DNA of 64,000 nucleotides from JANQMX01 sp965247175. Lineage in GTDB: Bacteria > Pseudomonadota > Alphaproteobacteria > Kiloniellales > DSM-21159. Positions 1 through 8,507 of the stretch are shown here, one piece after another. The position numbers were made by a program, and so were the translations under genes. Numbering within the stretch: the first letter of the stretch is position 1; each line of letters begins with the position of its first letter. The notes beneath the pieces were generated by a model. That model had not been told where the DNA came from. It ran no database searches and saw nothing but the letters and a program-made list of their open reading frames with translations. Location of the stretch: positions 372,001 to 436,000 of the forward strand of contig OZ252006.1 of the NCBI GenBank assembly GCA_965247175.1, given 5' to 3'.

Positions 1-1
1 T

Positions 2-313
2 GCCGGATTGGAAGAGCGCTTGGGAGCAGCAAGCGCGGACGACCAGAACGAGTTGGGCTACGCAGCGAAGGTGAGCGAAGCCAAGCGCAAGTCCGACATG
101 GAAGGCGAGGAGTTGGCTCAGGCCGCGGCAACCGGTGTTCGGGATATCCTGCGGCGCGTTCAGAAACGCAGCCAAGAGGTCCTGAACGCCGAAGAGCCGT
201 CCGCACACGACAAAGATGCCATGGTCACGGACATTCTGGTCTTGGACGAGGCAGACGAGATCGACATGCTGGACGAGCCGGAAGGCGAAGAGCCGCGCCG
301 CGCCGCATCTTGA
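2..313 (+). CDS. C-terminal end of an unknown protein, cut by the window edge
   Basis: The reading frame is open to the left edge and stops at 311-313, so only about the last 103 residues are visible. The visible part is hydrophilic and helical-looking, rich in Glu, Asp, Ala and Lys, and ends in a strongly acidic tail (LDEADEIDMLDEPEGEE). No known motif, membrane segment or catalytic residue is recognisable. It is convergent with aat, whose stop lies about 50 bases further on. The frame could in principle begin at the TTG at position 8, but nothing resembling a ribosome-binding site is visible there and truncation is more likely. I do not recognise the family. Confidence 0.45.
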   Translation, partial: AGLEERLGAASADDQNELGYAAKVSEAKRKSDMEGEELAQAAATGVRDILRRVQKRSQEVLNAEEPSAHDKDAMVTDILVLDEADEIDMLDEPEGEEPRRAAS

Positions 314-361
314 TGGCAAGAGCTGGTGCTGGCTGTCCAACAGGACGCGGCTGGATTGTCC

Positions 362-1024
362 TCAGCCGGGTGATCTGAGCTCCGCGACGCCGGCCTCCAG
401 CTCCTCATCGCTCAACTCTGCCGGAAAGCGGGCCACGCTCGATAAGGCTTGCGTCAACTGGGCCTTGTAGTGCTCGCGCGGCACGTCTATGGCGCCGAAC
501 TGGCGCAGGTGCGGTGTCGTGAACTGGGTGTCGAGCAAGACGTAGCCCGCTTTGCGCAACCGAATGACAAGGTGCACCAAGGCAATCTTGCTGGCGTTCG
601 TTGCCCGGCTGAACATGGACTCGCCAAAGAAGGCCGACCCCAGGCTGACTCCGTAAAGGCCACCGACCAAGATCGGGTTTTCCGGATCGCTCCTGTCCCA
701 AGCCTCCACGGAATGGGCAAAACCCTGCTCAAAGAGCTCCGTGTAGAGCTTCTGGATTGTCGGATTGATCCAGGTGTCAGGCCGGTTCGGCAGAGGTTCG
801 GCGCAGCCTTGCACGACAGCCTCGAACGCGGAATCGCAGCACACTTGAAAAGGAGACTTCAGCACGGCCCGCCGCATCTTGCGCGACAGATGCACGCGGT
901 CGAGCGGGATAATCCCGCGCATATCCGGATCGATCCAGTGGACCTGAGGGTCGCGGCGGCTTTCGGCCATTGGAAAGATGCCGACCGCGTAGGCGCGCAG
1001 AAGAAGCTCAGGGGTCAGAAGCAT
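362..1024 (-). CDS. aat: Leucyl/phenylalanyl-tRNA--protein transferase
   Basis: Cytoplasmic aminoacyltransferase of the N-end rule pathway. It moves Leu or Phe from tRNA to proteins with N-terminal Arg or Lys and so marks them for ClpS/ClpAP. The protein shows the family blocks LLLRAYAVGIFPMAE near the start, WIDPDMRGIIPLDRVHLSR, the central GGLYGVSLGSAFFGESMFSR and LLDTQFTTPHLRQFGA. Length is about 220 residues, normal for Aat. The frame extends upstream to a TTG at 1063; I prefer the ATG at 1024 because it sits just before the conserved LTPELLLRAY block, but the exact start is uncertain. It lies about 150 bases downstream of accC on the same strand, so it may be co-transcribed with the acc-aroQ genes. 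Confidence 0.95.
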   Translation of the reverse strand: MLLTPELLLRAYAVGIFPMAESRRDPQVHWIDPDMRGIIPLDRVHLSRKMRRAVLKSPFQVCCDSAFEAVVQGCAEPLPNRPDTWINPTIQKLYTELFEQGFAHSVEAWDRSDPENPILVGGLYGVSLGSAFFGESMFSRATNASKIALVHLVIRLRKAGYVLLDTQFTTPHLRQFGAIDVPREHYKAQLTQALSSVARFPAELSDEELEAGVAELRSPG

Positions 1025-1176
1025 CGCCCTATCGATCCCCACCTTCCGCTTCACGGCCGTCAAGCATCGGATCCAGTCGGGCTCTCCTGCAGCATCTCCA
1101 GAGCTATAGCGATAGGATCTGCACGCGAATTCGGCAAGAGGGGGGCAATGCCGATCACGCGCTGCCTGGGCGGACG

Positions 1177-2526
1177 CTAGGCGTGCGTCGCCAGCCAGTT
1201 TTCCAGCCAGTGGATATCGTAGTCGCCATTGAGGAAGTCCGGCTCGCCGACCAGCAGCCGGTGCAGCGGCAAAGTGGTGCTGATGCCGTCGATCACCATC
1301 TCCTCAAGCGCCCGGCGGAGCCGCATGAGGCACTCGTTTCGGCTGCTGCCATCGACGATAACCTTTGCCACCAGACTGTCGTAGAACGGTGGCACGCGAT
1401 AGCCCGCATAGAGACCGGAATCGACCCGTACGCCCAATCCGCCGGCGGGATGGTAGTCGGAGACGAGGCCAGGGGAGGGGGCGAAGGTTCTAGGGTCTTC
1501 GGCGTTGATCCGGCACTCGATGGCGTGGCCGGAAAAGGTAATCTCATCTTGACCGAAGGCCAGCGGCGCACCGGACGCCACCTTGATCTGCTCGCGCACA
1601 AGATCGATGCCGGTGATGGCCTCCGAGATTGGATGCTCGACTTGCAGTCGCGTGTTCATTTCGATGAAGAAGAACTCGCCATTCTCGTAGAGGAACTCGA
1701 AGGTCCCCGCCGAACGGTAGCCGAGCTTGCGCACAGCCTCGACGCAAAGACCGAGCAGCCGCGCCCGCTCCTCGCTGTTCAGTGCGGGAGAGGGGGCCTC
1801 CTCGAGGATCTTCTGGTGCCGGCGCTGCAGCGAACAGTCGCGCTCGCCCAGGTGAATGACATTGCCGTGGCCGTCGGCGAGGATTTGAACCTCGATGTGG
1901 CGCGGCTGTCCGAGGTAGCGCTCCATGTAGATGGAATCGTCGCCAAAGGCCGCGGCCGCCTCGCTGCGGGCAAGCCTCAGCGCTTCTTCCAGCTCGTCCG
2001 GCTTTCGCGCTACCTTCATGCCGCGTCCGCCGCCGCCGGCAGCCGCTTTGACCAGGAGCGGAAAGCCGATCTCTTTCGCCATCCGGCTCGCTACGGCCTC
2101 GTTGTCCACTGCACCGTCGGAGCCGGGGACCAGCGGCAGGCCGAGCTGGCCAGCGGTTTTGCGCGCCTCGATCTTGTCGCCCATCAGGGCGATGTGCTCG
2201 GGCTCCGGGCCGATGAAGGTCAGGCCATGTTCCCTGACCATTTCGGCGAAGGTGGCGTTCTCGGCCAGGAAGCCGACGCCGGGATGAATCGCGTCCGCGC
2301 CGGTGATGTTGGCTGCAGTAAGGAGTGCCGCCTTGTTGAGATAGCTCTGGCCACTTTGCGGTGGGCCGATGCAGACACTCTCGTCGGCCAGGCGAACATG
2401 CATGGCGTCCGCGTCGGCAGTGGAGTGAACGGCGACCGTTGCAATGCCCATCTCACGGCAGGCGCGATGGATGCGCAGCGCGATCTCGCCCCGGTTGGCG
2501 ATGAGGATCTTCTCGAAGCTGGCCAT
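1177..2526 (-). CDS. accC: Acetyl-CoA carboxylase, biotin carboxylase subunit
   Basis: Carboxylates the biotin carried by AccB using ATP and bicarbonate, the first half-reaction of acetyl-CoA carboxylase and the committed step of fatty-acid synthesis. The 449 residues match the usual AccC length. The N-terminal biotin-carboxylase domain begins KILIANRGEIALRI. The ATP-grasp glycine loop is KAAAGGGGRGMK, about residues 160-170. The catalytic stretch EMNTRLQVEHPISEAITG is intact. The start is ATG at 2526, 22 bases after the accB stop, so the two genes form one transcription unit accB-accC with aroQ just upstream. Confidence 0.98.
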   Translation of the reverse strand: MASFEKILIANRGEIALRIHRACREMGIATVAVHSTADADAMHVRLADESVCIGPPQSGQSYLNKAALLTAANITGADAIHPGVGFLAENATFAEMVREHGLTFIGPEPEHIALMGDKIEARKTAGQLGLPLVPGSDGAVDNEAVASRMAKEIGFPLLVKAAAGGGGRGMKVARKPDELEEALRLARSEAAAAFGDDSIYMERYLGQPRHIEVQILADGHGNVIHLGERDCSLQRRHQKILEEAPSPALNSEERARLLGLCVEAVRKLGYRSAGTFEFLYENGEFFFIEMNTRLQVEHPISEAITGIDLVREQIKVASGAPLAFGQDEITFSGHAIECRINAEDPRTFAPSPGLVSDYHPAGGLGVRVDSGLYAGYRVPPFYDSLVAKVIVDGSSRNECLMRLRRALEEMVIDGISTTLPLHRLLVGEPDFLNGDYDIHWLENWLATHA

Positions 2527-2548
2527 CGCGGCGCGCCTGCGCGTCTAG

Positions 2549-3001
2549 CTAAGCGACCACGACCAACGGCTCGCCGAACTCGACCGGCTGACCGTCGCTG
2601 ACGAGGATATCCTTGACCGTTCCGCCATGGGGGCTGGGCAGGTTGTTCATCACCTTCATGGCTTCGACGATCATCAAGGTCTGCCCTTCGGCCACCTGAT
2701 CGCCAATCTTGATGAAGGGCTCCGCTCCTGGCGAGGCGGCGAGGTAGACGGTGCCGACCATGGGCGAGACCACGAGGCCGGTGGGTTGGGCAGCCGCCGT
2801 ATCGGCGCCGTCGGCGGCAGGGGCGGGGGCAGCGCTGAGCAAAGGCTGTGCCGACTCAGGGGCCGCACGGACCACTGTTTGCTGCTTGGCCACCCGCACA
2901 CGCTCCTCGCCGGAGGCGACCTCGATCTCCGTTAGACCCGTGGTGTCCAGGATGTCTGCCAGTCGTTTGAGCAGCTCTTCGTCGACGTCCAGTTTGCCCA
3001 T
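2549..3001 (-). CDS. accB: Acetyl-CoA carboxylase biotin carboxyl carrier protein
   Basis: Carrier protein whose biotinylated lysine shuttles CO2 between AccC and the AccA/AccD carboxyltransferase. The C-terminal biotinyl domain holds the canonical EAMKVMN motif; the biotinylated residue is Lys116 of 150. An Ala/Pro-rich linker (about residues 45-75) joins it to an N-terminal segment beginning MGKLDVDEELLKRLADIL. The ATG at 2999-3001 overlaps the aroQ stop by one base (TAATG on the coding strand), indicating translational coupling with aroQ. accC follows after 22 bases. aroQ-accB-accC is a common bacterial arrangement. Confidence 0.98.
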   Translation of the reverse strand: MGKLDVDEELLKRLADILDTTGLTEIEVASGEERVRVAKQQTVVRAAPESAQPLLSAAPAPAADGADTAAAQPTGLVVSPMVGTVYLAASPGAEPFIKIGDQVAEGQTLMIVEAMKVMNNLPSPHGGTVKDILVSDGQPVEFGEPLVVVA

Positions 3002-3480
3002 TATGCGTCAATCTCGCTCTCGAGGAGTTGCGCCAGAGCCTCCAGCGCAAGCAGGTACCCCGTCTTGCCGAGACCGCAAATCACGCCGTCGGCGGCTTCC
3101 GAGATGTAGGAATGATGGCGGAAGCTCTCCCGCCGGAAGATGTTCGAAAGGTGGACCTCGATGACCGGACGCCCACAGGCGCGCAGTGCGTCCAGCAACG
3201 CGATCGAGGTGTGCGTATAGGCGCCGGCATTGATCACCAAGCCATCCTGCTCGTCGCGCGCTTGCTGGATCCAAGTCACCAGCTCGCCTTCATGGTTGGA
3301 CTGCTTGCAGGCTGCAGACATGCCCAAGGCCTGCGCCTTGGCACGACATGCCTCCTCCAAGTCCGCCAGGGTCATGCGGCCGTAGATTTCAGGCTCGCGC
3401 GTGCCAAGCAGATTGAGATTGGGGCCGTTGAGAATAAGAACCCGTGGGGCGGGCAAGATGCGACTCCAGTCACCGAACAC
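3001..3480 (-). CDS. aroQ: 3-dehydroquinate dehydratase, type II
   Basis: Dehydrates 3-dehydroquinate to 3-dehydroshikimate, step three of the shikimate pathway. At 159 residues it has type II length. It carries the signature ILNGPNLNLLGTREPEIYG, including the catalytic loop with the essential Arg and Tyr, and the VIEVHLSN block with the catalytic His. The likely start is the GTG at 3478-3480. It is the first gene of the aroQ-accB-accC unit, with its stop overlapping the accB start by one base. The next gene upstream, a DsbA-like protein, is about 70 bases away on the same strand. Confidence 0.97.
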   Translation of the reverse strand: MFGDWSRILPAPRVLILNGPNLNLLGTREPEIYGRMTLADLEEACRAKAQALGMSAACKQSNHEGELVTWIQQARDEQDGLVINAGAYTHTSIALLDALRACGRPVIEVHLSNIFRRESFRHHSYISEAADGVICGLGKTGYLLALEALAQLLESEIDA

Positions 3481-3550
3481 GTCGCAGCGTTAGCATGCGC
3501 CGCCATGCTCGGCAACGACGAGCGATACCCCCCGGGAAAGGCCGGGTCGG

Positions 3551-4303
3551 CTAGCTTCCTTGGGCGCGCGCTTCCTTGACGAGCCCCTGCAGCCGTTCGA
3601 GCGTGATGGCGCCCGGCACGAAGTTGTCGCCGACGACAAAGGCCGGCGTTCCGGTGACGCCCAGCTGCTGCGCCAGAGCGAAGTTGGCGTTGAGCGTCTC
3701 GCCGACCGCAGGTGACTGCATGTCGCGACGCAGCTGATCGACATCCAAGCCAACTGACTGGGCGATCTGCATCACCCGCTCTTCGTTGAGCTGACCACGC
3801 TGCTCCATCAGCGCGAAATGGAACTCCGGATAGAGGCCTTGTTCGCGTGACGCCAAGGCGGCCTGCGCGGCATAGCGCGAAGCCTGGCTGAGAATAGGGA
3901 ACTCCACCAGCACCAGGCGCAGGTCGGAATCCTGCTCGATCGCCGCCAGGATTGGCTCCATCATCTTGTGGCAGAAGCCGCAGCGGTAGTCGAAGAACTC
4001 GACGATCGTGACGTCGCCGTCCGGATTACCGACGATATCTTCCGGCGGAATGCTGTCGATGAAGCTATCCAGTCCGGCCAGAGCCTGCTTGCGCTGGTTC
4101 TCCTGCTCCGCCTGCTGCCGGCGCTCATACTCGCGCAGGGCGTCGACGATTACCTCGGGATTCTGCATCAGGTAATCGCGGACGATCTGTTCGATATCGC
4201 CTGTCTGTTCCTGATCAAAGCTCTGTGCATGAGCTGGCATGGCGGCCGCCGACGCCAGGAAGGCAGAAGCGGCGATCAGCGCAGCAGAAGCAATCAATCT
4301 CAT
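3551..4303 (-). CDS. Periplasmic DsbA-family thiol:disulfide oxidoreductase
   Basis: About 250 residues. A signal peptide (MRLIASAALIAASAFL..., cleavage after AHA) sends it to the periplasm. A helical linker rich in Glu and Gln follows, then a thioredoxin-fold DsbA domain. The redox motif is Cys-Gly-Phe-Cys (about C108 and C111) in FFDYRCGFCHKMM, and the cis-proline loop is TGTPAFVVGDNFVPG. The layout resembles Com1/ScsC-type DsbA proteins rather than classical DsbA. The start was set at ATG 4301-4303 because GGAG lies six bases upstream; a TTG twelve bases earlier is in frame but lacks such a site. It follows the M48 protease gene on the same strand. The role is inferred as oxidative folding or disulfide isomerisation. 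Confidence 0.9.
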   Translation of the reverse strand: MRLIASAALIAASAFLASAAAMPAHAQSFDQEQTGDIEQIVRDYLMQNPEVIVDALREYERRQQAEQENQRKQALAGLDSFIDSIPPEDIVGNPDGDVTIVEFFDYRCGFCHKMMEPILAAIEQDSDLRLVLVEFPILSQASRYAAQAALASREQGLYPEFHFALMEQRGQLNEERVMQIAQSVGLDVDQLRRDMQSPAVGETLNANFALAQQLGVTGTPAFVVGDNFVPGAITLERLQGLVKEARAQGS

Positions 4304-4405
4304 TACAGTCTCCAAAGGTTCGCCGAGCCAGCAATAGCTAGCAGAACAAAGTTGGCCCGAGGTCTCAAAACTGCGTTATGGCGGGGCGCGACGACGGTTC
4401 GCGGA

Positions 4406-5776
4406 TCAGCGGTTTTCCTGCCTGCGCGCGTTACGCTCTGCGATGCCGGCGATGTCGAGGGCGCGCAGCCAACCGCTACTGCCTTCTGGCAAGAGACTTT
4501 GAGCACGTTCGGCATGAGCCAAGCTTTCCCGCCAGTTGCGGCGGGCCAGATGCCATTCTGCGGTCGCGACAGCCGTTTCGCCGGTCCGCCCTAGCCGTGA
4601 GTTGGCGATCGACGTCAGGCGCCAAGCTTCCGCATTCTCGCTCTCCCGCGTAACCACGATGCTGAGGTTTTCCAGGGCCTCTTCGTCGAGATCGGGCCGA
4701 TTGAGCGTGATCTGGACCCGTGCCAAGGCGAGGTGGAGCAGCGGCTCGCGCGGCAGCAGCTCAACCGCCTTTTCGTAGTCGGGGAGGGCTTCCGCAGCAC
4801 GCTGGTTCTCGTAGAGGATTTGGCCGCGCAACTCATAAAAGTACGGATCGTTCGGGTTCTCTTCGATCAGCCTGCCAATGCCCGCCAGGGCTTCGTCGAT
4901 TTGACCATGACGATAAGCTGAGATGGCCCGGGCGTACTGGGCTGGTAGGGAGTTGTCTTCCTTCGGATAGGTGCGCTTGACCTCGCCGGCAGGCTCCAGG
5001 AACCCGATCAGCTTGGCCCGCATACGGTCGTGCAAGGCCTGCAGCCGCGGGTCAGGCGGCTTATCACGATAGGGTGAGGTGTTGTATTGCTGCTCGAGGA
5101 AGGTGAGCCGGTCTCGGGTCAGTGGATGGGTCCGCAAGTAGGGGTCCTGGTTGACCCCGAGGAGCGCTTCTTGATTGGAGATGATCTGCATGAATTCCAG
5201 GATGCCGCGCGGGCTCATCTCGACGCTCTCGAGATAACTGACAGCGGCTTGGTCCGCTGCCGACTCCTGGGTTCGCGAGTAGGATAGCAGATCTCTCAGA
5301 GCGACGTCCCGCCCGGCAGAGCTGACCGCGGCTGCCGCGCCGGGCTGGCCGCTGGCGAGCGCGGCGATGATGCCGAGCGCATCGGCAGCCAAGGCCTTCA
5401 GGCCGGCTTCCCGAGACTCGTCGATGATGCGTACCGTGTGGCCGCCGGCGAGGTGCCCGGATTCATGGGCGATCACCCCGATCACCTGCTCTGCCTGATC
5501 GGCGGACTGTAGCAGACCGGTATGTATGAACATGCGTTGGCCGGGGGTGACAAAGGCGTTGAGTTGGCGATTGTTGATCAGGAAAACGCGTATCGCATTT
5601 GGTGAAAGGCCGGCAGACTGGAAAATCGGGGTCGAGTATATCTTGATGATGTGCTCGATTTCGGTATCGCGAATCAGGCCTTGAGCCTTGGCCGGCTTGC
5701 CGGACATAAGCAGAATTGCCGTCAGCATCAGGGCGCAGACACCGATCAGAGAGGTTTTACGTAAGGTGGCGGGCAA
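4406..5776 (-). CDS. Periplasmic M48 zinc metalloprotease with TPR repeats (BepA-like)
   Basis: About 456 residues. A signal peptide (RKTSLIGVCALMLTAILLM, cleavage near KAQ) leads to an M48 peptidase domain with the zinc motif His-Glu-Ser-Gly-His in VIGVIAHESGHLAGGH (about H104-H108). The third zinc ligand probably lies in the SAADQAA block. TPR-like helices fill roughly the last 180 residues (for example DPYFYELRGQILYENQRAAEALPDYEKA). This matches BepA (YfgC) proteins that supervise outer-membrane protein and LPS assembly. A TTG at 5776 preceded by GAGG gives a standard signal peptide; a TTG at 5815 is also in frame. The gene is divergent from the gamma-glutamyltransferase-like gene, with at most 70 bases between them, so their promoters must overlap. 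Confidence 0.9.
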   Translation of the reverse strand: MPATLRKTSLIGVCALMLTAILLMSGKPAKAQGLIRDTEIEHIIKIYSTPIFQSAGLSPNAIRVFLINNRQLNAFVTPGQRMFIHTGLLQSADQAEQVIGVIAHESGHLAGGHTVRIIDESREAGLKALAADALGIIAALASGQPGAAAAVSSAGRDVALRDLLSYSRTQESAADQAAVSYLESVEMSPRGILEFMQIISNQEALLGVNQDPYLRTHPLTRDRLTFLEQQYNTSPYRDKPPDPRLQALHDRMRAKLIGFLEPAGEVKRTYPKEDNSLPAQYARAISAYRHGQIDEALAGIGRLIEENPNDPYFYELRGQILYENQRAAEALPDYEKAVELLPREPLLHLALARVQITLNRPDLDEEALENLSIVVTRESENAEAWRLTSIANSRLGRTGETAVATAEWHLARRNWRESLAHAERAQSLLPEGSSGWLRALDIAGIAERNARRQENR

Positions 5777-5843
5777 CCCGAGTTCCTCTTTCTTTCGCTT
5801 CAAAAGTGCGGGCAACGTCGTGAAATTTCAACAGTACTTGCGG

Positions 5844-7280
5844 ATGAAGGCGGCCTTGGCGTCGTTGTTCTTGCTTGCGGCCTGTACCAACGACCCGACG
5901 CCGGGCGACGTGATATTCGTCGACGATTGGGCCGGCATTGTGATCGCCGATGAGCCCAATGCAACCTTGATCGGTGAGGCGATCCTGGCTCGCAACGGGA
6001 CGGCAGGTGATGCCGCGGCCGCCATTGCCTTGGCCATGACCGTCACCCTGCCTTCGCGGGTCGGCCTCGGCGGCGGAGGCGTCTGCCTTGCCTTCAGGCG
6101 CGAGGTGGACGGTCCAGCGCGGGCCGATGCCATCGTCTTCACACCAGAGCCGACGCCAAGTGGCGTGGTGGTGCCTCGCATGGCGCGCGGCATCGCCGTT
6201 CTCCATGCCCGGCACGGATCGCAGCTCTGGAGCGATATGGTGCAGCCGGCGGAGAACATTGCCCGCTTCGGGCACGCCGTGAGCCGGGCCTTCGCCACCG
6301 ACCTGCGTTCTGTGGGCGACTTCGAGGCGACGCCGGACCTGCTCACCTTGTATGCCAAGTCGAACGGTGAATGGCTGAACGAAGGAGATCGGTTGTTGCA
6401 GCCCGACCTCGCTGCCGTGCTGTCAGGTATTAGCCTGCGGGGCGGGGCCTACATGAATATGGGCGACTATGCGCGCCGGCTGGCGAGCCAGGCAGAGGCG
6501 GACGGGTACCGTATGACCATGGACCAGATCCGAGGTGCCAAGCCACGGGTCATGGAGCCGCTGATCATCGAGGTGGGCTCGGACCGCATCCTTCTGCCAC
6601 CGCCTCCGCTTGCATCCGGCCAACAGACGGCGGCCGCTTATGAGCGCCTTGGCGAAGAAGGTTGGGCCGATGCCGACCTTCAGGAGCGGGTAGCGCTCGT
6701 CGAACGTTTTCCAAAGCCCCTGTTCGCCGGTCTCAACGGCAGCGACATGGCCGCCGGTTTGGTCGTTGGCGATCGTTTTGGCGGGGCCGTCGCCTGTAGT
6801 TTCAGCCTTAACCGCCTCTTCGGCAGTGGTGTGGTGATTGGCGACACCGGCTTCCTGCTCGCCGCGCCCTCGACGATGGATCCCCAGTTTCTTTCCCTTT
6901 CGCCGGCCATCTACGCCAATTTCGTCAATGTCAAAACCAGGTTGGCTGTCTCGGCGAATGGTCCTCAGGGCCCCGATCTGGCAGCAGCCACACTGAACGA
7001 CGCCGTAGATGCCCGCGCACTCAGCTTCACCACGCCGGGGCTGCTCGGTGCGCCCCTTCCAAGGGGGCAGGAGCGGGCCCGTGTCCTTGGCGAGGGCGGC
7101 CCGCAGCGCTCGTCAGTCACCAGTGAGCTAAACCCGCGCAACGTGGTCAGCGGAGATACCGATGCGCGGGCTTCGTTTTTCTTCTGCCCAGAGGGCCTGC
7201 GGGACAGTGGCCCTGACGGGGATTGTCTGGCGCTGAGCGACCCGCGCGGGCACGGCTTGGCGGAAATCCTGCGGAACTGA
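5844..7280 (+). CDS. Gamma-glutamyltransferase-like lipoprotein, probable pseudoenzyme
   Basis: About 478 residues. The N-terminus (KAALASLFLLAACTND) is a lipoprotein signal with an LAAC lipobox. The body follows the gamma-glutamyltransferase fold: NGTAGDAAAAIALAMTV and SRVGLGGGGVCLAF correspond to the N-terminal subunit, and GGAVACSFSLNRLFGSGVV to the core of the C-terminal subunit. Where active enzymes have the Thr-Thr-His that provides autocleavage and the nucleophile, this protein reads SDMAAGLVVGD, so the threonine appears replaced by alanine. The protein is also shorter than the usual roughly 550-580 residues. ATG 5844 was chosen; a GTG at 5820 would add eight residues. It sits 15 bases before an aminotransferase gene, probably in an operon. 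I infer a binding or scaffold role rather than catalysis. Confidence 0.75.
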   Translation: MKAALASLFLLAACTNDPTPGDVIFVDDWAGIVIADEPNATLIGEAILARNGTAGDAAAAIALAMTVTLPSRVGLGGGGVCLAFRREVDGPARADAIVFTPEPTPSGVVVPRMARGIAVLHARHGSQLWSDMVQPAENIARFGHAVSRAFATDLRSVGDFEATPDLLTLYAKSNGEWLNEGDRLLQPDLAAVLSGISLRGGAYMNMGDYARRLASQAEADGYRMTMDQIRGAKPRVMEPLIIEVGSDRILLPPPPLASGQQTAAAYERLGEEGWADADLQERVALVERFPKPLFAGLNGSDMAAGLVVGDRFGGAVACSFSLNRLFGSGVVIGDTGFLLAAPSTMDPQFLSLSPAIYANFVNVKTRLAVSANGPQGPDLAAATLNDAVDARALSFTTPGLLGAPLPRGQERARVLGEGGPQRSSVTSELNPRNVVSGDTDARASFFFCPEGLRDSGPDGDCLALSDPRGHGLAEILRN

Positions 7281-7295
7281 CGGAGCGCCTGGCCA

Positions 7296-8444
7296 ATGGC
7301 TCTTAAGCTGGCGCGCCGCAGCGCGGTCTCCCCCTTCATTGTCATGGACGTCTTGCGGGCGGCCAATGCCCGGGCGGCTGCCGGTGCTGACGTCCTTCAC
7401 CTGGAGGTTGGACAACCAGCGAGCTCGGCCCCGTCCTTGGTGCTGGAGGCTGCGCGGGACGCACTGGTCGAAGAGCGGCTCGGCTATACTGATGCGCTCG
7501 GGCTAGCTGCCTTGCGGGCTCGCATCGCTGACCACTATCGGGAGGCCTATGGCAACCCAATCGACGCCGAGCGTGTCGTGGTCACTGCCGGCTCATCCGC
7601 GGGCTTTCTGCTGAGCTTCTTGGCGGCCTTCGACCCGGGCGACCGGGTGGCTCTGGCGTCGCCAGGCTATCCGGCCTATCGCAATATCCTGCAGACGCTG
7701 GGTCTTGAGGCGGTCCTGGTGCCCTGTGGCGCGGCAGAGCGTTTTCAGCCGACCCCGGAGTTGCTGGAGGCTGCCGGTCCGCTCGATGGATTGATACTCG
7801 CCAGTCCTTCCAATCCGACCGGCACCATGCTCGACCGTGCCGCGCTGGCTCATTTGGTCGACTTCTGCCGCGACAAGGGCATTCGCCTTGTCTCCGATGA
7901 GATCTATCACGGCATTGCTTTCGGGCGAGAGGGCGTGACGGCCCTGGAGCTCAGCGACGACGCTATCGTCGTCAATTCCTTCTCCAAGTACTTCTCCATG
8001 ACGGGCTGGCGGCTCGGCTGGCTGGTTTTGCCGGCGGACATGGTGCGCCCGGTGGAGTGCCTGGCTCAGAACCTTTTCATTTCTCCGCACAGCTTGAGCC
8101 AGCACGCCGCGCTCCGCGCCTTCGATTGCCGCGATGAGCTCGACGGTCACGTGGCGCGCTATGCGAGGAACCGCGCGTTGCTTTTGGAGCGCCTGCCGCA
8201 AGCGGGCCTGTCGCGGTTGGCGCCTTCCGATGGGGCTTTCTACATCTACGCGGACATCGGCCACCTAACCAACGACAGCGTTGATTGGTGCCGTCAAGCG
8301 CTGGACAAGACAGGTGTCGCAATGACACCGGGAGTCGATTTCGACCCGGTGGAAGGGCACCGCTTCCTGCGCCTTTCCTTCGCCGGAGCGGAGGAGGAGA
8401 TGGCCGAGGCGGTCGAACGCCTCGGCCACTGGATCGCAAGTTAG
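7296..8444 (+). CDS. Class I/II PLP-dependent aminotransferase
   Basis: A 382-residue fold-type I aminotransferase. Visible features are the PLP-phosphate region TAGSSAGFLLSF, the substrate/PLP contact LASPSNPTGTML, the Asp of VSDEIYHGI and the Schiff-base lysine K231 in NSFSKYFSMTGWRLGW. The sequence is closest to the AspC/alanine aminotransferase group. The exact amino donor cannot be read from the sequence. It starts 15 bases after the gamma-glutamyltransferase-like gene and is probably co-transcribed with it. It converges with rne, with about 60 bases between the stops that hold overlapping hairpins. Confidence 0.92.
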   Translation: MALKLARRSAVSPFIVMDVLRAANARAAAGADVLHLEVGQPASSAPSLVLEAARDALVEERLGYTDALGLAALRARIADHYREAYGNPIDAERVVVTAGSSAGFLLSFLAAFDPGDRVALASPGYPAYRNILQTLGLEAVLVPCGAAERFQPTPELLEAAGPLDGLILASPSNPTGTMLDRAALAHLVDFCRDKGIRLVSDEIYHGIAFGREGVTALELSDDAIVVNSFSKYFSMTGWRLGWLVLPADMVRPVECLAQNLFISPHSLSQHAALRAFDCRDELDGHVARYARNRALLLERLPQAGLSRLAPSDGAFYIYADIGHLTNDSVDWCRQALDKTGVAMTPGVDFDPVEGHRFLRLSFAGAEEEMAEAVERLGHWIAS

Positions 8445-8459
8445 AGACTTGATCTTGGT

Positions 8460-8503
8460 CCGAGCGAGGGTCGTTTTTTTGCCCGCGCTCGGGAAGACCC
8501 TCG
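8460..8503. terminator. Overlapping inverted repeats between convergent genes
   Basis: The 63-base gap between the aminotransferase and rne stops holds two stems that share bases. CCGAGCG (8460-8466) pairs with CGCTCGG (8486-8492), with a T7 run in the loop. CGAGGGTC (8465-8472) pairs with GACCCTCG (8496-8503). Only one can form at a time. Neither is followed directly by a clean T tract, so intrinsic termination is uncertain. It may serve as a bidirectional terminator or as an RNA 3'-end stabiliser. Confidence 0.35.
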
Positions 8504-8507
8504 ACGG

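Noticed and set aside
970..2601. Long plus-strand reading frame opposite accC
   Set aside because: It mirrors the codon structure of accC, has no family motif and would cover a clearly functional gene.
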